Made by a program: the position numbers and the translations under genes. 64,000 nucleotides of DNA from Flagellimonas sediminis. GTDB lineage: Bacteria > Bacteroidota > Bacteroidia > Flavobacteriales > Flavobacteriaceae. The notes under the pieces were generated by a model. The model was not told the DNA's origin. It was given only the letters and a program-made list of their open reading frames with translations, and did not search any database. Every line of letters starts with the position of its first letter. Within the stretch, counting starts at the first letter, position 1. The stretch lies in assembly GCF_010500845.1 (NCBI RefSeq), contig NZ_JAAAMI010000009.1:62001-126000 (forward strand), in the 5' to 3' direction. Positions 53,441 through 62,871 of this stretch are shown here, piece by piece.

Positions 53441-53918
53441 TGTTTTGTTGATTTTGATTTTATTGGATTAAAAATGATTTGTTCTGTATGTTCCTTCCGC
53501 CTAAAAAAGACATGGGAGGGTCAGGCCGCCCAAGGGGCAGCAATTTTTATGGATGTCCTAAAAGTCCTTTTGGACTATGGGGTCCGATCAATAAGTCTGT
53601 GATTGTTTATCCAGAAGTGCTTTAGTAGATTTCTTTCATGACAAGGGAATCTTATTAATTGTTTCAATTTGTTTGGATAACATTTTTTCCTACTTTTTAA
53701 ATCAAAAAATGTAGATTTTTTCCTATCCTTTGTCTAAGAAACGGAGGTGTAGGAGTCTTATTTCAACAAATCTTTTAGGGAATTGACAAAAGTCAATTTC
53801 AGGTTATTTTCTTACAAAAAAGAGAGTAATTCAACCAATAAATCCGTATCAATCAATGTAGTACGCTCTTTACTTGGAATACAGTATTGGGAGGAATTGA
53901 TTAGATATAAAAGAAAAA
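53441..53918. other. 478-bp non-coding gap between Crp-type gene and adhesin operon
   Basis: No convincing ORF is present. The gap contains a TTGAC-N4-GTCAA site (53783-53796), a small hairpin AGTCC-TTTT-GGACT (53563-53576) and a long leader upstream of the DUF4347 start. The length suggests regulated expression of the adhesin operon. Confidence 0.6.
53783..53796. promoter_or_regulatory. Crp/Fnr-type site, adhesin-operon side
   Basis: TTGAC-AAAA-GTCAA is a perfect inverted repeat, extended to AATTGAC/GTCAATT. It resembles an FNR box (TTGAT-N4-ATCAA). It is 343 bp before the adhesin operon start and 123 bp after the stop of the Crp-family gene. Confidence 0.6.
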
Positions 53919-54524
53919 CTAGGAAGTGATCTTCTTTTCTTTCAGTAAACGGGATAAGGTTTCTGGTCTCATTGCCAAGTAAGAGGCCAAATATTTTTTA
54001 GGTATCCTGTTGATGATGTGAGGATTGAGATTTTCAATGAAAAAATTCAATCGCTTTTTAGCATTGGGAATCCTGGCCAAGTATACCCTATGTTCTGCCA
54101 TTATGTAATATTCCTCAAGCAGTATTCTGTAGATTTGTCGCATTTCGGAAAAATTATTGAGGCAATATTTGTAATCCTCATACTCCAAATAATCACAGTG
54201 GGTTTCCTCAAGGCTCTGAATGTATTCCCTGGTCGGCTCGTTCCTAAAAAACCCGGTTATCGAGGTAAATACTTCATTCTCGCTATCGATCCATGTAGTA
54301 ATCTCTGTGGAGTCACTTTTAAAATACCCTCTTACCATACCCGTTTTGATAAAGTACAATTTATTACATACTTCACCTTTTTTGCTTATAATCTCATTCT
54401 TACCAAAAGAACAGCTCTTTATTTTTGTGGACAGATATGATTTTATACCGGATCCGAGTGGATAAATGGAATTGAGATAAAAGAGGACAAAAAGGTTTTT
54501 TTCAGGGCTTGGTTTGGCAATCAT
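53919..54524 (-). CDS. Crp/Fnr-family transcriptional regulator
   Basis: With the ATG at 54524 the protein has 201 residues, a common length for this family; an upstream ATG at 54566 would add 14. It has a cyclic-nucleotide-binding-like beta-barrel (about 25-130; GEVCNKLYFIKTGMVRGYFK, TTWIDSENEVFTSITGFF) and a C-terminal helix-turn-helix with RIPKKYLASYLAMRPETLSRLLKE. No cysteine set for an Fe-S cluster is visible, so it is unlikely to be a true FNR. Two matching TTGAC-N4-GTCAA sites flank the gene and suggest self-control and control of the adhesin operon. Confidence 0.9.
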   Translation of the reverse strand: MIAKPSPEKNLFVLFYLNSIYPLGSGIKSYLSTKIKSCSFGKNEIISKKGEVCNKLYFIKTGMVRGYFKSDSTEITTWIDSENEVFTSITGFFRNEPTREYIQSLEETHCDYLEYEDYKYCLNNFSEMRQIYRILLEEYYIMAEHRVYLARIPNAKKRLNFFIENLNPHIINRIPKKYLASYLAMRPETLSRLLKEKKITS

Positions 54525-54621
54525 GCTTTGAATGAAATTTCTGGAGAACAGAAAGGCGTTTCCCAAAAATAGTATTTTGAAGAGATTAACGAGTTTCAGC
54601 AGTTAGGTAATTTCGCTGAAT

Positions 54622-54635
54622 TTGACAAATGTCAA
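54622..54635. promoter_or_regulatory. Crp/Fnr-type site upstream of the Crp-family gene
   Basis: TTGAC-AAAT-GTCAA, 56 bp before the 54566 start (98 bp before 54524). It shares TTGACAAA-W-GTCAATTT with the site at 53783-53796. The position suits autoregulation. Confidence 0.6.
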
Positions 54636-54750
54636 TTTATATGCGTTCAGAGGTTGTTTGGGAGATACAAAATTCAGATATCACAGCCTCCCAACCCATA
54701 AAAATTTATAAAACCCAGTCGGTTTCGAAAATACTGTCAACCAATTAAAA

Positions 54751-54777
54751 GGCGCAGTATCATAAGATCCCTGCGCC
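54751..54777 (-). terminator. Rho-independent terminator of the YdcF-family gene
   Basis: GGCGCAG (54751-54757) pairs with CTGCGCC (54771-54777) around a 13-nt loop; on the minus strand TTTTAATT follows. It is 73 bp after the stop codon. Confidence 0.65.
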
Positions 54778-54849
54778 CTTTCCAATTAAACAAACAAACT
54801 CACTCAACTTTGATTCATTCCAACTAAAATGCTCTATTTCCTAATCCCA

Positions 54850-56097
54850 TCAAGGGTCTAAAGGTTGATAGGGATTTTGATGTGTGGAAACTTTGTTTCC
54901 CGTAAATTCCAAGGTGAATGGAGACAATCTCTTGTGTAGGTCAACAGGTTGGTAGCCCAGTTCCTTTTGGCAACGTTCCTTAAAGACATTACTCTCCACA
55001 TAAGAGCTATGCCATGGATTGGTAACCACCAGACTTTTTTTATCTATGGGTATACCATATTCAATCATCAATCGCGTGGCATTCCGCATGTTGGTGGTGG
55101 TATGCCTTGCATAGGGTTCTATAATGATACGCTCTTCCGGTACCCCATATTCCTCCATCAATTCCCTCTTCATTTCCACCGCTTCACAATAAGGGGTCAT
55201 ATAAGGATGGACGTGACCACCGGATACTATAATGAACGGGGCTTTGTTTTCCCGATATTCCTTCATGGCCAATTGAAGATTGACTTTCCCAGCAATGGAA
55301 AGTTTGTCCCTATAGTTTTCCGGACCACCACCCAAAACCACAATGGAGGCATAATCATACGCTCCAAAATCGATTGTTTTGACAGCTTGTACGGCCTTGG
55401 CATTTTCCTTTTGGCCCAAGGGGTCATAGCGTACGGCTTCATCCTTGTGGTTGGCATACAATAATGAGAGGGAAAGATTCAAGCTGGGTTGGAAAAACAA
55501 GTTGGTTTCCCTTGCATCTTGCCGTGCCTGTTGTCCCAAAATGGAAACGGCATAAACATATTGTTTGGACCTTACATCAAAGGATACGGAGTCAATGTTT
55601 TGATAAAATGGCATTTTCCCCGTCCCATAAACCTCTAGAACCGTATCCAATCCTTTGGCACACAACTCCCAAGCCTTGTAAAGGAATTCATCATCTGGAT
55701 GGCTTTCAAAATGGGCATATTTATGGGATTTCCTTAGTTTCTGGATCAAACTTGAAAATGCGGCATTGCTCTCGGATATTTCCATCAACCGTTTTCCAAC
55801 GGTCTGTATTTTTTGTTCACTCCATAAAAAAGGAGCAACAACCTCGGTAACATTTTTTGGAGGAGCATCCGGTACTTCAGTTTGACTCCCGAGCATGAAA
55901 TCTTTCAAAATTTCATCCTCCCGCAAAAGCTGACTGACTTTTTGGTCATCCATAATAGCGGAAAACAAATAGAAGTTCTTATCCTGCAATCCTTTCAAGG
56001 TCTTGTTCGGATATTTTTGGTCTTGCTGCTTGGTCTGGGCCATTGAAATTATGGAAAGACCAAAAACCAATGAAAAGAGGAGAAGTTTTTTCATCAT
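54850..56097 (-). CDS. Secreted YdcF/SanA-family (DUF218) protein
   Basis: The ATG at 56097 or 56094 gives about 415 residues with a signal peptide (LLLFSLVFGLSIISMAQ). The DUF218 domain (about 240-390) shows SIVVLGGGPENYRDK, PFIIVSGGHVHPYMTPYCEAVEMKREL, VPEERIIIEPYARHTTTNMRNAT and KKSLVVTNPWHSSYVESNVF. The N-terminal half is specific to this Bacteroidota group. These proteins are linked to envelope or DNA-binding roles without a proven reaction. It ends the second SusC/SusD locus, behind a terminator-like hairpin, so it may be read at low level with it. Confidence 0.82.
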   Translation of the reverse strand: MMKKLLLFSLVFGLSIISMAQTKQQDQKYPNKTLKGLQDKNFYLFSAIMDDQKVSQLLREDEILKDFMLGSQTEVPDAPPKNVTEVVAPFLWSEQKIQTVGKRLMEISESNAAFSSLIQKLRKSHKYAHFESHPDDEFLYKAWELCAKGLDTVLEVYGTGKMPFYQNIDSVSFDVRSKQYVYAVSILGQQARQDARETNLFFQPSLNLSLSLLYANHKDEAVRYDPLGQKENAKAVQAVKTIDFGAYDYASIVVLGGGPENYRDKLSIAGKVNLQLAMKEYRENKAPFIIVSGGHVHPYMTPYCEAVEMKRELMEEYGVPEERIIIEPYARHTTTNMRNATRLMIEYGIPIDKKSLVVTNPWHSSYVESNVFKERCQKELGYQPVDLHKRLSPFTLEFTGNKVSTHQNPYQPLDP

Positions 56098-56104
56098 CTT
56101 GAAT

Positions 56105-56141
56105 AAAAAAGGGCGGCTCCAATGCATACTGAAGCCACCCT
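56105..56141 (-). terminator. Terminator or attenuator after the second susD
   Basis: On the minus strand GGGTGGCT pairs with AGCCGCCC (8 bp, one G-U) and is followed by six T. It ends 53 bp after the SusD stop and 8 bp before the YdcF-family start, so it may partly stop transcription into that gene. Confidence 0.7.
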
Positions 56142-56157
56142 ATATTTAATTTCCGGA

Positions 56158-57834
56158 TTAATAGCCGTTGTTCTGGGTCACCAAGCCGTCATCCACACTG
56201 TCAATATATTCCTGTGGAATAGGCCAGTACTCATTTTTGCCAGCGGTGAAGGCAGCATTTGTCAAATGGCTCCTCCTTGTTTTTTCAACCGAGAGGTAAT
56301 CATCGATCACTTCCTTGGCAACACCCCAACGCACCAAATTGAAGAATCGGTGTCCTTCCATGGCCAGTTCCAAACGGGTTTCCATACGCACTTTGTCCCT
56401 AGCATCGGCGGCATCGGTCCAAGTAGTATTATAGGTTCCAATATTGTAATTGGCCGCATCTGTGGCTCCATCCAAAGTTTGGACGTATTGGGAATTGGCG
56501 GCACGTTCACGGATTTGGTTTACCAAGCCGCGCGCTTCTTCCAAGTTCCCCAATTCTACTGCAGCCTCGGCCCTCCACAACAATACTTCCGCATAGCGGA
56601 TGATATAATAGTTCAGGGCATCCACATAAGGCCAAACCGTTACATGGTAAGGGGAATTTGCTGACAATATCCGTTTTTTGGGACCAAATGGACCATAGGT
56701 GGCCAAATCACGGGCCCAAGTATCCTCGTAAAGAATATTCAAATCCTTGTAGGGAATACCTGGTCTGCCGACGGTGATATCCAATCTAGGGTCCACAAAA
56801 TCGGTGTCGGCAACGTCAACATTGTCTTCCACTGGCAACCCATTGGCATTGGTCTTGAATGCATTCACCAAATTCTGTGAGGGACGATGGAAACCATATT
56901 GGGAGTAATACGGTCCTCCGGGGGCCGTCAATCGGTCACCTATACTTCCATTATAATTACTGGATTGTCCATCGTTTACGGAGTATTGTACCGCAAAGAT
57001 CACTTCTTTTCCATTATCATTCTCAGGCAAGAAAACCGATTGGAAATCATCCATAAGACCATAGTTTCCTGCCATTACCAAGGTAGTTGCATCATAGGCC
57101 TGTTGCCATTTATCCTGGAACAGATACGTCTTTGCCAAATATGCCATAGCGGCCAATTTGGTAGGTCTTCCCACTTGTTCTTGGGTATTGGGCAACACAT
57201 CATAGGCCGCTTGGAAGTCATCTTCGATCTTGCCCCATAGTTGGTCCGAAGTGAACTCTGTGTTAGAACGGGCATAATCGGAAACCGTTTCCGCTGTTTC
57301 GTCTATATACGGAATTTGATTGTAGATTTTTTTGAGTTCAAAGTAATAATGGCCTCTTAAAAATCTAAGTTCCGCAGTTCTTTGGATCTTTAGGGATGCA
57401 TCAAAGTCCTCGGAGGCATTCAAAAGTTTCATGGCCTCATTGGTCCTTTTCACCCCTTCGTACAATGCCATCCACTTTCGTTGCACATCGTAGGTGGTTG
57501 GAGAAGTGTTGTAAAGTTCCATTTGATGGATCTGGTTTTGGTCGCCGGTTCCGCCACCGCCTTTGTAACAATCATCAGATACCACATCGCCAAAACTCCA
57601 GTTGGAAGCCGGGGAATTATAGGCATTACTGGCCCCGTCAATCTGTCCATTAAGAACGCTATAAGCCGAAATAATGGCTTTTTCAACGTTTTCCGCTTTG
57701 GTCATTTCCGAAGGGGAAACTTCACCAAAGGTGACCTCTTCCAAATAATCCTTGGAACAGGATCCCAAGAGGGTAAGTGCCATTGTGGCTCCTACCATCA
57801 TATATTTTGATTTTGCTTTCAATATGTTTTTCAT
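56158..57834 (-). CDS. SusD/RagB-family glycan-binding lipoprotein
   Basis: A 558-residue protein with a lipoprotein signal (GATMALTLLGSC). Typical parts are ELRFLRGHYYFELKKIYNQIPYI, GRPTKLAAMAYLAKTYLFQDKW, YAEVLLWRAEAAVELGNLEEARGLVNQIRERA and RMETRLELAMEGHRFFNLVRWG. It follows susC after 7 bp and forms the lid of that transporter. The substrate is not predictable, but a fucosidase at the right edge of the window lies nearby. Confidence 0.95.
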   Translation of the reverse strand: MKNILKAKSKYMMVGATMALTLLGSCSKDYLEEVTFGEVSPSEMTKAENVEKAIISAYSVLNGQIDGASNAYNSPASNWSFGDVVSDDCYKGGGGTGDQNQIHQMELYNTSPTTYDVQRKWMALYEGVKRTNEAMKLLNASEDFDASLKIQRTAELRFLRGHYYFELKKIYNQIPYIDETAETVSDYARSNTEFTSDQLWGKIEDDFQAAYDVLPNTQEQVGRPTKLAAMAYLAKTYLFQDKWQQAYDATTLVMAGNYGLMDDFQSVFLPENDNGKEVIFAVQYSVNDGQSSNYNGSIGDRLTAPGGPYYSQYGFHRPSQNLVNAFKTNANGLPVEDNVDVADTDFVDPRLDITVGRPGIPYKDLNILYEDTWARDLATYGPFGPKKRILSANSPYHVTVWPYVDALNYYIIRYAEVLLWRAEAAVELGNLEEARGLVNQIRERAANSQYVQTLDGATDAANYNIGTYNTTWTDAADARDKVRMETRLELAMEGHRFFNLVRWGVAKEVIDDYLSVEKTRRSHLTNAAFTAGKNEYWPIPQEYIDSVDDGLVTQNNGY

Positions 57835-57841
57835 AGCTTTT

Positions 57842-60800
57842 TTAGAGTTTAAGGTTACATCCGATTACAAAAGTCCTGCTCGGAGGATACAATCCACGAT
57901 CGATTCCAATGTCGAGGTTCCTATTGCTACCCGAGTAGTTTTGAAGCCCCACTTGTGGGTTCATCCCACTATAATCGGTTATGGTGAACAAGTTGCTTGC
58001 TTGGGCATATATTCTCAATTTGAGGCCACCAAGCAATTCTGGGTTAACGTTGTATCCCAATTGCGCATTGGTCAACCGAACATATGATCCGTTCTCCACA
58101 TAGTAGCTAGAGGGGCGAATGTTGTTGTTAGGGTCATCCAGGGATAAACGTGGAATGCTGGAATCGGTATTGTTTTCGGACCAAGCATCCAACAAGACAT
58201 TCTCTTTGTTATAAGCTGCTTGGTTGAAGAAATGGTTCTTGTACTTGGTAAAATTGTAGGTGTCATTGCCGAAGCTTCCATTAAAGAAAAGACCCAAGTC
58301 AAAATTCTTATAGTTGAACTGTAGATTAAGGCCCAACATGACATCGGGGTGAGGGGAACCAATAAACGTCCTGTCATCGGCATCCACATCACCATCGCCA
58401 TCCACATCCTTGAACTTGATATCACCGGGTTGGGCATTGGGCTGCAGTCCATAACTATCCACCTCAGCCTGACTTTGGAACAATCCTTCGACCACATAGC
58501 CATAGAACGAGGCAATCGGCTGACCGACAGCACTTCTGGAAATCTCTTGGTCAAAGTTTACACTGTGCAAGGATGAACTTGGAATACCCAAATAATCGGA
58601 CGTGTTCAACTCTGTCAACTCGTTCTTTGACCCGGTAAGATTGAGACCAATCTGATAGCCCAAATCACCCACTTTGTCGTTATAATTGACATTCAATTCA
58701 AATCCGTTGTTCTTCATTTTCCCATCGTTCACCCACTGTCCGTCATTGGTACCCCCATAGGTCAACGGAACGGTGTTGTACACCAAGATGTCATCGGTTT
58801 TCTTGATGTAGTAGTCAGCAGTAATGTTCAGGTGATCTTTCAAAAGGCCCATATCCACACCAATGGAGGTCTGGGTCGTGGTCTCCCATTTCAAATCGGG
58901 GTTCGGGATCCTGGATTGGGTAAGTCCGATGTATACGGATTCCTGGGCACCATCAATGGCATAGTTGGAGTTCGCATTGTTATTGCGATAACTATCCACA
59001 GTGGCGTAATTGGAAATATCCTGATTACCTGTTTGTCCCCAGCTTCCTCTCAAAAGCAGGGAAGAGACAATTCCATCTGGATTAAAAAAGTCCTCGCGGT
59101 CCAACCTCCATCCCAAAGAGAATGCAGGGAATGTTCCCCAGCGGTTGTCCTCGTTGAACCTTGAGCTACCATCACGCCTAACGGTGGCCGTAAAAAGATA
59201 CTTTTCATCATAGTTGTAGTTCAACCTTCCGAAGTAAGAGTTAAGTGACCATCCGGATGCGTTACCGGAATTGAGCATGTTCTCGGTTCCAAAACTCAAA
59301 TACCTGAAGTTTTCATCCTCGTACAAGAATTCACTTACCGAAGCACCAAAACCTTCATAATTGTACTCGATGGCCTCCTGCCCTACCAACACATCCACAT
59401 TGTGGGCACCAAACTGCTTTTTATAGTTTAGCGTATTGGTAAAGGAGAATTGATAATTGAAGCTATTGGACGTGGATAACGAATTGGTGTTGTTGGTGGA
59501 AAGAATTTCATTAAACGTAGGCGAAAAACTCCTGATGTTATAATTCTGATAATCCAATCCAAAAGAAGTCTTAAACGTAAAATCCTTGATGTATAGATTG
59601 GCATATACATTTCCCAAAGCTTGGACCCGTTTCTGCTTGTTGTCCTTATTGCGATACAATTGGCCCATGGGGTTTTGGGTATCGTTGAGTGGGTTACCTG
59701 CATATTCCCCATTGATATCCTTAACGGGGACTATGGACGGGAACTGCATGGCACTCAAGACAATACTCCCCAAAGCACTATTGGTACCTATGGAAACCTG
59801 CTCCTTGTAATTGGCCGTAAAGTTTTCACCAATGGTCAAGAAGTCGCCAATGTTATAGGATGAATTGAACCTTGCTGAATACCTCTCAAACCCCGTGTAT
59901 TTGATCAAACCTTCCTGGTTGTAATATCCCAATGAAAATAAATGCTGCCCTTTGGAGTCCCCTTTGGCCAATGATACGTTATAGGATTGAACGGTGGCCG
60001 TTTGCAAAATCTGCTTTACCCAGTCCACATCAGCGCTAGGGATGGTCTGTTCGTCATTCAGCCATTGTGGGATTACGGCCTGCGCGGGATTGTCCCCATA
60101 AATATCGTGGGAAGGAGTTCCCCCATCATTGATCGTAGCTTGCCATAAAAGATCCCCATATTGCTGGGCATTGAGCATTCTTGGAAGGTTATATGAGGAT
60201 TGAAGACCGGCATAACTGTCAAAGGATACTACATATTCCCCACCGGTATCCGACCCCTTTTTGGTGGTAATGATCACAACACCATTGGCGGCACGAGATC
60301 CATAGATGGAAGCTGAGGCAGCATCCTTCAATACCTGTATGGTTTCAATATCGGAAGGATTGATCCCATTAAGTCCGTTGGAAGCAGGGATTCCATCCAC
60401 GATTACCAATGGATCGTTACTATTAATCGTACTAAAACCCCTAACGCGAATGGAAGTTCCCCCACCAGGAGAATTATCGCTCATGATCTGTACACCGGGC
60501 AAACGACCATCCAACATTTCCACCACATTGGCCTTGGGTTGGGTATTTATTTCCTCAGGGGAAACAGAAGCAATGGCACCCGTAATGTTCCTTCTGGCCT
60601 CTGTGCCATACCCCACCACCACGATTTCATCCAGTTGGGACGCGCTTTCAATGAGGGTGACCGTTACGTTCTCCATATTTTCAATGTTCACGTCCTGTCT
60701 TCTGTATCCAATATAGGTTATGGAAAGTGTCTTGAAATTGGAAGGGATTTCCATCGTGAACTTTCCATCAAAATCGGACACTGTGCCATAATCGGTCCCT

Positions 60801-61210
60801 TCAACAAATACGTTGGCCCCTGGAATGGGGTTGCCCGCCTCATCGATCACAGATCCGGATATTTTTCGCTTTTCCTGGATAAACTTCACCAAAACGCCTT
60901 GTTCCGTTACCCGAAAATCCACATTGGCCTTGTTTTTAATAACTTCAAGGACGGTTTCCAGATTCCCTTTGGTCACGTCTATGCTGATGCGTTGATCCAA
61001 GGATTCGGCATCCGCAGCGTAGATGAATCTTTGGCCGGTCTGCTTTTCTATAAGGTCGAACACCTTTTCCAAAGCAACACTTTTAAGGTTAAGGTTGATC
61101 ATGTCGAAATTTTGTGTATTCACCACATTGGTTACGGATATGGGGACATTACTTCCCCTACCCAACAATGGAAGACACAGTAGCAATGCTAACAAGCTTA
61201 TTTTTTTCAT
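57842..61210 (-). CDS. SusC-family TonB-dependent transporter with STN signalling domain
   Basis: The 1122-residue protein has a signal peptide, an STN domain (about 40-112; LKSVALEKVFDLIEKQTGQRFIYAAD), a carboxypeptidase-regulatory-like domain (KISGSVIDEAGNPIPGANVFVEG), plug (QLDEIVVVGYGTEARRNITG to ASIYGSRAANGVVIITTKKG) and a beta-barrel ending FVIGCNLKL. STN domains contact FecR-type anti-sigma factors, and a FecR/ECF sigma pair is encoded directly upstream, so uptake is likely to trigger its own expression. The first SusC in the window lacks STN. Confidence 0.96.
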   Translation of the reverse strand: MKKISLLALLLCLPLLGRGSNVPISVTNVVNTQNFDMINLNLKSVALEKVFDLIEKQTGQRFIYAADAESLDQRISIDVTKGNLETVLEVIKNKANVDFRVTEQGVLVKFIQEKRKISGSVIDEAGNPIPGANVFVEGTDYGTVSDFDGKFTMEIPSNFKTLSITYIGYRRQDVNIENMENVTVTLIESASQLDEIVVVGYGTEARRNITGAIASVSPEEINTQPKANVVEMLDGRLPGVQIMSDNSPGGGTSIRVRGFSTINSNDPLVIVDGIPASNGLNGINPSDIETIQVLKDAASASIYGSRAANGVVIITTKKGSDTGGEYVVSFDSYAGLQSSYNLPRMLNAQQYGDLLWQATINDGGTPSHDIYGDNPAQAVIPQWLNDEQTIPSADVDWVKQILQTATVQSYNVSLAKGDSKGQHLFSLGYYNQEGLIKYTGFERYSARFNSSYNIGDFLTIGENFTANYKEQVSIGTNSALGSIVLSAMQFPSIVPVKDINGEYAGNPLNDTQNPMGQLYRNKDNKQKRVQALGNVYANLYIKDFTFKTSFGLDYQNYNIRSFSPTFNEILSTNNTNSLSTSNSFNYQFSFTNTLNYKKQFGAHNVDVLVGQEAIEYNYEGFGASVSEFLYEDENFRYLSFGTENMLNSGNASGWSLNSYFGRLNYNYDEKYLFTATVRRDGSSRFNEDNRWGTFPAFSLGWRLDREDFFNPDGIVSSLLLRGSWGQTGNQDISNYATVDSYRNNNANSNYAIDGAQESVYIGLTQSRIPNPDLKWETTTQTSIGVDMGLLKDHLNITADYYIKKTDDILVYNTVPLTYGGTNDGQWVNDGKMKNNGFELNVNYNDKVGDLGYQIGLNLTGSKNELTELNTSDYLGIPSSSLHSVNFDQEISRSAVGQPIASFYGYVVEGLFQSQAEVDSYGLQPNAQPGDIKFKDVDGDGDVDADDRTFIGSPHPDVMLGLNLQFNYKNFDLGLFFNGSFGNDTYNFTKYKNHFFNQAAYNKENVLLDAWSENNTDSSIPRLSLDDPNNNIRPSSYYVENGSYVRLTNAQLGYNVNPELLGGLKLRIYAQASNLFTITDYSGMNPQVGLQNYSGSNRNLDIGIDRGLYPPSRTFVIGCNLKL

Positions 61211-61301
61211 TTCTTAAAGAGTAGTTTAATTATTGGTTCTCGATATTTTTTTAGGTTCTACTAATTTTGCTGTTCAGTTTTTCATAGATTTTGTTGTGAG
61301 G

Positions 61302-61895
61302 TTAATATTGTTTGTTCTTGATCACCGCCTTTCTAATGGTTTTGAGGGCTATAGCCATGTGGTTTTCGACCGTCTTGATGGAAACGCCCAAGATCTCTGA
61401 GATTTCCTTGTACTTGAGCTCGTCCAATCGGCTCATTTCAAAGATTTGTCGGGATTTTTGGGGTATTTGGTCCAGCACATCCGTAATCCGTTTTTTATAG
61501 AATTCCCTTTGCTCTTGATCGATGATTTCCTGTTCTATGCTGGGACTAGATGCTTGCTGGTTTTCCTGCCCAAACTCCAGAGGTTGTTTAAGATGAGAGT
61601 ATGCCACGGGCTCCAATAACTTGTTCTTTACCACCACATAGAGATATGGTTTGGGGTTTCGAATCTCGTGTATGCGCTCATAACCGTTCCACAATTGAAT
61701 GAAGACATCGGCCACCTTTTCCTCGACAATGTCCAATTTTGACTCATAGGTGAGTCCAAACCGACAAAGGCTTTCATAATACCTGTTGAAAACAGTTTCC
61801 AAAGCCTCATTGCTCCTTTGCTGTATTAAACTGAACAGTGCTACGTCTGTCATGCTGTTAAAATCCATCAACTCTGGGGAATGTTTAGTTTTCAT
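61302..61895 (-). CDS. ECF sigma factor (RpoE-like, SusC/FecI type)
   Basis: The 197-residue protein has region 2 (about 30-95; FNRYYESLCRFGLTYESKLDIVEEKVADVFIQLW, with NPKPYLYVVVKNKL) and region 4 (about 140-190; LDQIPQKSRQIFEMSRLDELKYKEISEILGVSIKTVENHM). Bacteroidota members like this are held by FecR and switch on the next SusC/SusD operon. It overlaps the FecR gene by 11 bp and lies downstream of it, the reverse of the usual order. Confidence 0.93.
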   Translation of the reverse strand: MKTKHSPELMDFNSMTDVALFSLIQQRSNEALETVFNRYYESLCRFGLTYESKLDIVEEKVADVFIQLWNGYERIHEIRNPKPYLYVVVKNKLLEPVAYSHLKQPLEFGQENQQASSPSIEQEIIDQEQREFYKKRITDVLDQIPQKSRQIFEMSRLDELKYKEISEILGVSIKTVENHMAIALKTIRKAVIKNKQY

Positions 61896-62871
61896 TGCTG
61901 GGGGCTATTGAAAATTTTTTGGGGGATACCGGGGTAATCTTCACATCGGCAATGAATTCCAATGTTTGTATGAACTGTTCAAGGTCTTGGTCTTCGAACG
62001 CGGCACTAATTTTTTTGCTGGCAACCAAATCATCGGAGATGACAAACTCCACTCCATAAAATTGATTGATGGGAATCAATGCATCGCCCAAGGGCATATT
62101 ATCCAATAGAAGGATATTGTCTTTCCAGGCCGTGGTCTTGGATACATCAAAATTGCGTTTTATCACTTCACCTGTTTCCGTATTCAGTTGCAGTTCCTCA
62201 TTGGGGCTCAACTGTATTTTATCGCCAGAATCCTTCAAAGTGACCTGAACCTTGCCGCTTTCCAAGGACACGGTCTTTGTTCTCCCCTTGGTATTGACAT
62301 TGAACTTGGTTCCCAGTACTTGAACCGTCAATCCGTCGGTGTTTACGTGGAAGGGTCTATCAACATCCTTGGAGATGTGGAAATACGCTTCCCCTTCCAA
62401 CCAAACCTCCCTGCTGTTCTTGGAAAAGACTTCAGGAAATTTTAGTTCAGACCCGGAATTTATCATTATCGATGATCCATCAGGCAGGGTAATTTGTTTC
62501 CGTTCCCCTTGTTGGGCTATGATATGATTGGTGTACCGGGAAGCATCACCCATTGAAAACAGGTACAGGGAAAAACCGATCAGGACTACCGCTGCTGCTG
62601 CCAAGATGACTTTCATCTTGGTTTGGAGAAAAACTCTTTTTCCCGATGGTTTTGCGGTGATAGCCTCTCTTATTCGTTTTCCAGACCGTTCTTTTCTAAG
62701 CGGTAAATCGGGTTTGGGATAGCACTCCCACAATAACTTATAATCTTGAAAGCGGTCCCGTAAACCATCATCCAACAGTAGGTTTACCTCGAACATTGAC
62801 CTCTCCTGGTCCGTGTTCATCTCTCCGGAAAGCTTTCGAGCACATTTGATATCCTCCTTGGATATATCCAT
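61885..62871 (-). CDS. FecR-family anti-sigma factor
   Basis: The ATG at 62871 (MDISKEDIKCARKL) gives 328 residues; 62889 is an alternative. A cytoplasmic N-terminus (about 1-85) is followed by a membrane segment (about 86-108; MKVILAAAAVVLIGFSLYLFSMG), the FecR domain (IAQQGERKQITLPDGSSIMINSGSELKFP, WLEGEAYFHI) and a C-terminal DUF4974 domain (about 250-325; LLDNMPLGDALIPINQFYGVEFVISD). It binds the ECF sigma in the cytoplasm and the STN domain of SusC in the periplasm. Confidence 0.93.
   Translation of the reverse strand: MDISKEDIKCARKLSGEMNTDQERSMFEVNLLLDDGLRDRFQDYKLLWECYPKPDLPLRKERSGKRIREAITAKPSGKRVFLQTKMKVILAAAAVVLIGFSLYLFSMGDASRYTNHIIAQQGERKQITLPDGSSIMINSGSELKFPEVFSKNSREVWLEGEAYFHISKDVDRPFHVNTDGLTVQVLGTKFNVNTKGRTKTVSLESGKVQVTLKDSGDKIQLSPNEELQLNTETGEVIKRNFDVSKTTAWKDNILLLDNMPLGDALIPINQFYGVEFVISDDLVASKKISAAFEDQDLEQFIQTLEFIADVKITPVSPKKFSIAPSNEN

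Noticed and set aside
53919-54566. True oxygen-sensing FNR
   Set aside because: The DNA sites are FNR-like, but the protein shows no N-terminal cysteine cluster for a 4Fe-4S centre; it is kept as a general Crp/Fnr-family regulator.
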